64,000 nucleotides of DNA from Bombyx mori (Eukaryota; Arthropoda; Insecta; Lepidoptera; Bombycidae), in the NCBI RefSeq assembly GCF_030269925.1, contig NC_085108.1, forward strand, positions 496,001 to 560,000, written 5' to 3'. The notes under the pieces were generated by a model, which was not told the DNA's origin, searched no databases, and worked only from the letters and a program-made list of their open reading frames with translations. Below are positions 58,201 to 64,000 of the stretch, piece after piece. Both the position numbers and the translations under genes were made by a program. Every line of letters begins with the position of its first letter. The first letter of the stretch is position 1.

Positions 58201-61200
58201 GTTGTAGATGTCTAAGGGCTCCAGTTAGCACTTAACACCAGGTGGGCTGTGAGCTCGTTTACACATCTATGCAATAAAAAAAAATGGTTCGTGTACAAGT
58301 CACACACGGTAGAAGTGAAATTAAATAGAAATAAAAGTATCTCTGTGCGCTCCGAGAGCCACGCTAGCGTGCACGGACGTCAAAAACACAGTGAACTAGT
58401 CGGGGACGCGAGACCACGTGGAGCGCTTCGTGATTTGTCGGCGCCGCTCGGAGCCGCTTCGGCCAGCCAATCGCGGCACACTTATTTTTTCGTTTCGTTT
58501 CATTTCGTTTCATCGCGTTTGAAATCACATCACAACGATTCTAAAGAAGTTTCACTTCAAAAAAAGGGTTCGTGTACTTATGTACGCGCGTAAGAAGTTA
58601 TACTTTATTTTTATTAAATGTATTCCTTTTTTTTATTTAAATTTTAATCAATTTGAAAAAAATCGATTAAACAACATCCTCAACACGCATATTGGACACC
58701 CCTTTTCTTGACATCGTATAAATTCGGTAATTCTCGGTTCGGTTCGGAAAGTTCACCTGCGGCTATATTCAGACTCGCCAAGTTACGTCGGTCGTATTGT
58801 AATGAGCGATTTAGTGGGCAACTTCATTCTGTTAATTTTGTGTCACGGCGCGCGCGCATCGTAAAATTTCACTTTCATAAATTTTTCATAACGCGCCTAA
58901 AGAAGTATAACTTCAAAAAGCTTGCTTGATGCAGGGCTCACCCAACGTCTGCAGGCCCGTGCAGTCGGTGTCCAGCTTGATGGTGTGCTGCACGAGCGCG
59001 GGCCGGTTCAGCTGGGGCTGCGCGAAGTGGAGCTCGATCTTGGCCGGGAACTCCCCCCAGCCTCGCCTCGTTATGTGATAAGGTGGTTTACTGCAAGTTA
59101 ATAATAACAACTGAAGAAATAAACTGTAGTTGAGACCTTAGAACTTATATCTCAAGGTGGGTGGCGCAAGATAGACAGACGGACAACCCCATATTTTAAT
59201 AATAGAGACCAATAGTTATTTATTGTGGTCGTGAAAAATAGACAGACGGACAGTCCAATATTACTGGCGCTTTAGGACAATGGTATTGTCAGGGTCACAA
59301 CCAGATCATTGCATACATTCTTCTCTCCCTTGTTGTTGTGGATGATGTCTTAGACTGTAATTTTTCACTGTTTCTCTGCGCCTATACCTAAGACATCTTA
59401 TGAGTCTGCACGGGTAGGTATTACCACCCTGCCTATTTCTGCTGTGAAACAGTAATGTGAGTCGGTTTGAAAGGTGGGGCAGCCGTTGTACTGTAAAAAC
59501 TGGGACATTAGAACTTATATCTGAAGGTGTGTGTCGGCATTTATGGGCTCCGGTAACCACTTAAAACCAGGTAGGCCGTCCGCTTGTCCACCCATCGAAG
59601 CAATAAAAAACTTTTGTCTGGTGGAGGGCTTCATTGACCAGAATTCATAGTTGTTCAGTAACCAGGAGAGACAACCGTTTTGGGCTTTAGTCTCCAGGTC
59701 TTTTGCCTTCTATTTTTCCGGTAATGATGAGCCTTTCCAGATTACCAGAGTTCCTAGGGGCTGAAAACGAAATATTGTATGCTGCGTACATAAAATAGCT
59801 TTCTTATACGAATGGTTTCTCAGAACATAGAACAAATAAAGTTGCTGTAGACAAAATGATAAGTTGGCATATGTTCACGAATGATTTACACACATGATGA
59901 GGGCATTGAAGACTTTTTTGACTTCCCTACTTTTTTGTTTCCTTACTTCTCATGTAGCCTAAGGCGTTAGTCCAGCAAGGTGGGCGAGCTCACGGGCTCG
60001 GCCTGAGAAAATTTCCCAACACTGGTCCTAACAAGAGCAGTGTTTCGCAGAATCTACCATTGGATCGAAATCGCGACCCACTGAGAATCTCCAGCGAGAA
60101 ACTCAGTGAGCTGACGATTAATTTGAACATTTACACACGTATAAAAAAATTATGATGGTATATTTTTTGAAGTGAAACTTCTTTAGAATCTTTGTGACTT
60201 CAAACTCGATGAAAGGAAAAGGACTACGTGCGTCGCTCAACACGAATGCACCGGACGTCTTATCTAATAGGCCACGACGATTCCTAAAAATATTCTGGAT
60301 AGATAATAAGATCATGTTGTCTACATCGTCGTTTTGAAGTCGTCGTGGCCTAAAGGATGAGACGTCCGGTGCATTCGTATGTAGCTATGTAACGGTGTTC
60401 GAACTCCGCAGGCGGGTACCAATTTTTCTAATAAAATACGTACTTAACAACTGTTCACGATTGACTTCCACTGTGAAGGAATAACATCGTGTAATAAAAA
60501 TCAAACTCGCAAACATTATAATTTGCGTAATTACTGGTGGTAGGACCTCTTGAGAGTCCGCGCGGGTAGGTACCACCGCCCTGCCTATTTCTGCCGTGAA
60601 GCAGTAATGCGTTTCGGTTTGAAGGGTGGGGCAGCCGTTGTAACTATACTTGAGGCCTTAGAAACTTATATCTCAAGGTGGGTGGCGCATTTACGTTGTA
60701 GATGTCTATGGGCTCCAGTAACCACTTAACACCAGGTGGGCTGTGAGCTCGTCCAAACATCTAAGCAATATAACAAAAAAAATCTGCTCTAGACCGGCAC
60801 ACGTACCTGAGATGCACGGTGTGGTGCGGCGCGTAGGAGTGGTGCAGTTTGACGGTGACGGCGGTGACGACGCGCGAGATGTCGGGATGCTGCGGCGGGC
60901 CGCGCGCGTACAGCAGCCACTTGTGCGTGGAGCGGTCCGAGCGGGACGCGGCCGGCGTGTACTTGGACGTGTTCCCTGCGACCAAACCCATCAACATCAG
61001 ACCTCTTGGTAGGCAGGGCCTTGGCTCTGCCCCACTGGCATTGCTGAAGTCCATGGGCGACGGTAACCACTACCATCAGCTCGTTTGCCTACAGGGGCAA
61101 TAAAAAAAAAAATGATAAGTCATCGCTATCAGCTAATCTCGTTTTTACCATCGCAGAGTAGAGGTCATCCATACTATCTGGAGCCACTGCGGTCACGTAC

Positions 61201-63138
61201 CATCCGGCTATGGAATGAACTCCGCTCCACGGTGTTCCCGAGCGTTATGACATGTCCTTCTTCAAATGGAAAGTACTTCTTTTTTTTTATTGCTTAGATG
61301 GGTGGACGAGCTCACAGCCCACCTGATGTTAAGTGGTTACTGGAGCCCATAGACATCTACAACGTAAATGCGCCACCCATCTTGAGATATAAAGTTCAAG
61401 GTCTCAAGTATAATTACAACGGCTGCCCCACCCTTCAAACCGAAACGCATTACTGCTTCACGGCAGAAATAGGCAGAGCGATGATACCTACCCGCGCGGG
61501 CTCACAAGAGGTCCTACCACCAGTAATTAAGCAAATTATAATGTTTGCGGGTTTAATTTTTATCACACGATGTTATTCCTTCACCGTGGAAGTCAATCGT
61601 GAACAATTTTCGCCTCTAGCACATTACCTATAACTATTCTATATCTATGTTTCATTTGATTTCTGATTCCCTCGTCCAGAGTCAGCACAGTGGCGCTCAT
61701 TTCAATTTTTTTTCGCACACACGCAATGTTATCTATATTCTGAAAAGTTTGGCAGGACCTCTCCTCGCTAGGATATAGATATTACCGCTAAATTGCGTAC
61801 GAAAGCCTCTAGCACATTACCTATAACTATTCTATATCTATGTTTCATTTGATTCCTGGTTCCCTCGTCCAGAGTCAGCACGGTGGCGCTCGGCTTCAGA
61901 GCACGCGGGATCTTCTTTGGTCTACTCGTCTCTGCAGCGGGTTCAGTTTTGATCTCCATGTTGGGGCGGAGCGTCTTCGTGGAGTCTGCCGAGATGGTGT
62001 AGTTACGTTTCTGCAGCATGGCCTGCGGATGGTATCGGGATTGTGTTACTGCCTAAAACTGGGTTAATTGGTATCAGGATAGAGCAGGTCTAAGGGAAGG
62101 ATGGTCTTGAGACCAGCACACTGTGACCATCTTTACTGGTGGTAGGGCGCATTGTGGGCCCGCACGGGTAGGCACGACCATTACACCTATCTGTACCGCG
62201 AAGCAATAGTCAATTTCAATTCGTAATACAGATGAGAATTCAACCCCATTTCTCAAAGTGGGTCTATAGGCTCGAAGGACCATAAATGCATGACCCTTCA
62301 CATATTCCTATCCCGTTTCATGGAGCCAAAGCCTTAGGGTCCCCTCTAATTTTGTTTAGAGTTCAAGGCTGTTCAGTCAAGGTCGGACAATCGACAACAA
62401 AATTATATAACACTAGCTGTATCCGTCCGCTTCGCTGGGCATTTAAAATTAACAATATTATTTCTCACCCCCACAAAGATTCTCATCATTAACGCCCCTG
62501 CAACTGGTGTAGGGAGTCCAACACTCATATAAATATTAGCTTATCCATTAAGTACATTTATTTTCTATATGTATACCAAGTTTCAAGTCAAACGGATGCA
62601 TGGTTCAGTAGTTATAACGGAACATCCGTAAAAATCACTGTAGATTTATATATTAGTATAGAGTATAGATATGAATTCATCGAAAAAAGAAAGACTGATG
62701 ACTTTGTGAAAGCGGAGAAGCGAGAGATGAATGTGAGGACAGAGATGACGTGTGATAGAAGTGAATGGAAACTGAGGACATACTGCGCCGACCCCCCAAG
62801 GAAAGGAAGAAGATAAACTTACCGAATAATCTTTCTTAGATTTATTCCTCGGGGCTCTGCTTTTGAATATCTCCGAAATGTCCACCTCCTTCTTGCCGAG
62901 CAGTTTCTTGACCGACGGGTGAATGTTACGCTGCCCCTCGCGTAGCAATGTTGATATCTGAATAAGTATACGTACGAACTGTTATAAGCTTTTGTGGCTT
63001 TTTACATAACGGACGGCATTTATTCAACGGGATCATACCGCGTTTTTTTTCTTTTTTTCTTAGGTAAGTGGACTAGCTCACAGCCCACTTGGTGTTAAGT
63101 GGTCACTGGAGTCCATAGGCATTTAAAACGTATTTAAC

Positions 63139-63176
<38 letters not shown>

Positions 63177-63711
63177 GTATAGTTACAACGGCTAACCCTT
63201 CAAGCCGAAACGCATTGCTGCTTCACGACAGAAATAGGCATGGTGATGGTACCTACCCGCGCGGACTTACGAGAGATTCTACCACCAGTAATTATGCAAA
63301 TTATAATTTTGCGGGTTTGATTTTTATTACACGATGTTATGCCTTCACCGTGGAATGAAAATCGTGAACATTTGTTAAGTACGTATTTCATTAGAAAAAT
63401 CGGTACCCGCCTGCGAGATTCGAACGCCGTTACATCGCTAGATACGAATTCACCGGACGTCTTATCATTTAGGCTACGACGACTTCAAAACTTAAAAAGT
63501 AGAGTTGTGAGCTCTTCCACCCATCCAAGTAATAAAAAAAGAACAACAACCTCAGAGATTCCAACTCACCTCGGCTTTCGACTTGGGGTCTTTGATTGCA
63601 GCGATCTCATCTTCAACCTGCGCATTCGATAATTTGAGTTTGAGATCATTGTAGTAGTTGCTCACCAGAGCGTATCGAAGGCGGTGGAGGAGACGACGTG
63701 ACGATGACATC
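52212..63711 (-). CDS. YEATS2: YEATS domain-containing protein 2 (ATAC complex subunit); 5' partial
   Basis: Nine minus-strand exons join in frame: 63711-63570, 62957-62823, 62022-61821, 60975-60807, 59090-58942, 57320-56446, 54848-54403, 53819-53715, 52335-52212 (about 781 aa). The first begins after a CAG acceptor (63714-63712), so N-terminal exon(s) are outside. Seen: LRYALVSNYYN; a YEATS domain across exons 3-6 with GNTSKYTP, STHKWLLYARG, LHHSYAP, RRGWGEFP and TGLQTLGGE; an acidic middle (exon 6, 291 codons); a conserved C-terminal region KRIPLVSEDARDPDF ... KMDFAKRRNIE; then a helix-rich histone-fold-like end (VLLSAVRSVADELLRGALA) and an Ala-rich last exon ending KDKHNL. Known role: scaffold and histone acyl-lysine reader of the ATAC acetyltransferase complex; the reader's H-S-Y and W are present. 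The last two exons are very GC-rich. Exon 3 has a partial duplicate at 61628-61739. Confidence 0.93.
52490..52640 (-). mobile_element. Bm1-related SINE, second subfamily
   Basis: Oligo-T, GATTGAAGGATTACTGGTGG, CCTTTCCAGTTTCACCAGG, GCTCAGCCAGGAGGGGTGGG. Confidence 0.6.
52680..53040 (+). pseudogene. RTE-like LINE C-terminal coding fragment
   Basis: Plus strand homologue of 27575-28055 with stops and frameshifts: AEMRMLRWMC-like, LKVAPVTEKLRSARLGWYG, GRGRPKKKWMDCVKD, and a KSCCAEP-like end; in the last YEATS2 intron. Confidence 0.7.
53411..53612 (+). mobile_element. tRNA-Arg-headed SINE, 5'-truncated
   Basis: CACTGGTGGTAAGACCTC, internal deletion, GAAGCAGTAATGCG to GAGCTCGTCCACAC; ends about 100 bp from YEATS2 exon 8. 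Confidence 0.7.
53894..54006. mobile_element. Fold-back element D, internally deleted copy
   Basis: GTGTGCTTAGTGCGAG at the left, CTCGCACTAAGCACAC at the right; the arms are exact complements over 16 bp. Confidence 0.65.
55015..55370 (+). repeat. Unclassified repeat G, copy 3
   Basis: GACCTGGTTTCTAAGACC, GGTCAAGTCTTC, ATATAATCTCAGTAAAATGG, CATTTTCCCACATTTGTGC, ACAACTTCACTCCTCGG. The Helitron of copy 1 is absent. Confidence 0.55.
55430..55720 (+). repeat. Unclassified repeat E, copy 4
   Basis: GATGCCTGAATCTCGCTTAC, GACATTTTCAAGATAAAGCG, CATTCGGACCGTCG, GCTCGGTGGAAATC. Confidence 0.45.
55748..55930 (-). mobile_element. Bm1 SINE, truncated
   Basis: AGTAGGTGAGCTCACGGGGC, CTTAGCAAGAGCCGTGC, GAAACTCAGTGGGC. 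Confidence 0.7.
57472..57691 (+). mobile_element. Non-autonomous Helitron, family B
   Basis: TCTATATACTAATATATAAA start, TTTTTACGGATGTTCCGTTA, end CAGCGAAGCG and CGGCTAG; in the YEATS2 intron between exons 58942 and 57320. Confidence 0.6.
58083..58282 (+). mobile_element. tRNA-Arg-headed SINE, 5'-truncated
   Basis: CGCCCTGCCTATTTCTGCCG to GAGCTCGTTTACACATC and A-tail. Confidence 0.7.
58284..58566 (+). repeat. MITE-like element H, copy 3
   Basis: CACACACGGTAGAAGTGAAA at the left, ACGATTCTAAAGAAGTTTCA at the right. Confidence 0.55.
59395..59606 (+). mobile_element. tRNA-Arg-headed SINE, diverged
   Basis: GAGTCTGCACGGGTAGGTA, GTGAAACAGTAATGTGAG, CACTTAAAACCAGGTAGGCC. Confidence 0.6.
59973..60117 (-). 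mobile_element. Bm1 SINE, diverged
   Basis: GGGCGAGCTCACGGGCTCGG, CTAACAAGAGCAGTG, GAGAAACTCAGTGAGC. Confidence 0.6.
60226..60290 (-). mobile_element. tRNA-Arg-headed SINE, head only
   Basis: CGCTCAACACGAATGCACCG and GTCTTATCTAATAGGCCACG. Confidence 0.55.
60338..60776 (+). mobile_element. tRNA-Arg-headed SINE, full length
   Basis: Head GTCGTCGTGGCCTAAAGGAT, box B GTTCGAACTCC, linker, tail and A-tail; ends about 30 bp from the donor of YEATS2 exon 60975-60807. Confidence 0.8.
61006..61275 (+). mobile_element. Two CR1/jockey-type LINE stubs in tandem
   Basis: 61006-61110 is a 3' tail stub (GGTAGGCAGGGCCTTGGC, CATTGCTGAAGTCCATGGGC). 61126-61275 is a piece of the RT C-terminal coding region (ATCTGGAGCCACTGCGGTCA, CCGGCTATGGAATGAACTCC) with a deletion. 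Confidence 0.6.
61280..61609 (-). mobile_element. tRNA-Arg-headed SINE, head missing
   Basis: Oligo-T, GGGTGGACGAGCTCACAGCC through the linker to AGTCAATCGTGAACAATTTT; ends at the edge of the duplicated YEATS2 exon. Confidence 0.7.
61628..61739 (-). other. Candidate mutually exclusive YEATS2 exon (partial duplicate of exon 3)
   Basis: 61611-61698 repeats 61803-61890 almost exactly, in the same orientation: the 3' part of YEATS2 exon 3, its GTAATG donor and the first intron bases. Read on the minus strand, a TTTTCAG acceptor at about 61746-61740 opens a 112-nt frame with no stop (37 codons plus 1 nt). It has the same entry phase (0) and exit phase (1) as the real exon. The last 23 codons match the real exon with one replacement (Thr to Ile) and two silent changes; the first 14 codons are unrelated. 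Use in mRNA is unproven. Confidence 0.45.
62133..62290 (+). mobile_element. tRNA-Arg-headed SINE, old diverged copy
   Basis: TACTGGTGGTAGGGCGCATT, GCCCGCACGGGTAGGCACG, then increasingly mutated. Confidence 0.45.
62413..62662 (-). mobile_element. Non-autonomous Helitron, family B
   Basis: CTAGCTGTATCCGTCCGCTT start (reverse), CTGTAGATTTATATATTAG end. Confidence 0.6.
62672..62818 (+). mobile_element. RTE-like LINE 3' fragment
   Basis: Ends with TACTGCGCCGACCCCCCAAG, the KTCCADP-like coding end seen at 27575 and 52680; very short and diverged. Confidence 0.45.
63048..63486 (-). mobile_element. tRNA-Arg-headed SINE, full length with internal (ATT)n
   Basis: Minus orientation, head with GATTCGAACGCC at the right; part of the tail is replaced by an (ATT)n run at 63140-63175. 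Confidence 0.7.
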
Positions 63712-63884
63712 CTGAATGTGAAAAATTATCACTCATAGCTTTCGGGCCGCGTACACTATGGCTCTCCTGGGCAGAGGCTCTTCTCAGAAGTGGTCTCAAT
63801 GTTATCCTACATTCTTCGGATTTAACTGGTTCAATCCTGAGTTTTATCGGTACCACAGTCGCATATTTGAAGAAATGTAGTGAA

Positions 63885-64000
63885 CACTGTGCTTAGTGCG
63901 AGTTTTTCATTTCTCGATCGCGCTAACCCAAATTTTTGTGCAATTGGAACAGCGCCCCTAGCGGCAAATGTAGGCAAACGTTCCCACTCCATACAAATTT
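63885..64000. mobile_element. Fold-back element D, cut by the window end
   Basis: ACTGTGCTTAGTGCGAGTTT arm and AACAGCGCCCCTAGCGGC core as in 29832-30010; the right arm is outside. Confidence 0.55.

Noticed and set aside
63662..63856. Upstream YEATS2 coding exon
   Set aside because: The 64-codon minus ORF has no similarity to the YEATS2 N-terminus and runs across the CAG acceptor of the first supported exon.
1..64000. CRISPR arrays, operons, prophage or other prokaryotic systems
   Set aside because: The window is clearly insect nuclear DNA; repeats are dispersed transposons, with no regular repeat-spacer arrays or operons.

Overview
This 64 kb window is animal nuclear DNA, almost certainly from a silkworm (Bombyx mori or a close relative such as B. 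mandarina). The basis is intron-containing genes with GT-AG junctions, AT-rich spacers, dozens of copies of a Bm1-like SINE and of a second SINE with a tRNA-Arg-like head, lepidopteran-type Helitrons ending in CTAG, and many LINE 3' stubs. The species call is an inference from these repeats.

Five protein-coding genes can be assembled exon by exon, and reading frame is kept across every junction. (1) Plus strand, 262-18139: the last nine exons of a group II PLP-dependent decarboxylase of the GAD/CSAD/ADC family, probably the insect aspartate 1-decarboxylase (black/ADC) that makes beta-alanine for cuticle tanning; its 5' part lies left of the window. (2) Minus strand, 29348-26215: a three-exon METTL25/RRNAD1-type methyltransferase-like protein of about 438 aa. 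(3) Minus strand, 35353-32303: an intronless 1016-codon mitochondrial presequence protease (PITRM1/PreP). (4) Plus strand, 36631-48689: a complete 15-exon nucleolar GTPase NOG1/GTPBP4 of about 644 aa. (5) Minus strand, 63711-52212: nine exons of YEATS2, the ATAC-complex subunit, with a YEATS domain and C-terminal histone-fold-like region; its N-terminal exon(s) lie right of the window.

Layout: 0-18 kb decarboxylase with very repeat-rich introns; 18-26 kb AT-rich intergenic DNA with several DNA-transposon derivatives (a PIF/Harbinger-like element, a hAT-like element with an 8-bp target duplication, Helitrons); 26-29 kb METTL25-like gene; 30-32 kb spacer; 32-35 kb PITRM1; 35.4-36.6 kb a short spacer free of recognised repeats between the divergent PITRM1 and NOG1 genes; 36.6-48.7 kb NOG1; 48.7-52.2 kb repeat-filled spacer between the convergent NOG1 and YEATS2; 52.2-63.7 kb YEATS2. 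The genes are housekeeping or pigment functions with no evident shared pathway: beta-alanine synthesis, a methyltransferase-like protein, mitochondrial peptide clearance, 60S ribosome assembly and chromatin acylation reading.

I found no clear new multi-gene system. The most interesting observation is a duplicated, still open and phase-compatible copy of part of a YEATS2 exon (61628-61739) that could act as a mutually exclusive exon. Next come several non-autonomous transposon families with clear terminal inverted repeats, a tandemly duplicated LINE stub split by a MITE, nested insertions with readable target duplications, a perfect 28-bp inverted repeat, and a base-composition shift inside NOG1. 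Repeat family names are from memory; boundaries of old copies are approximate.
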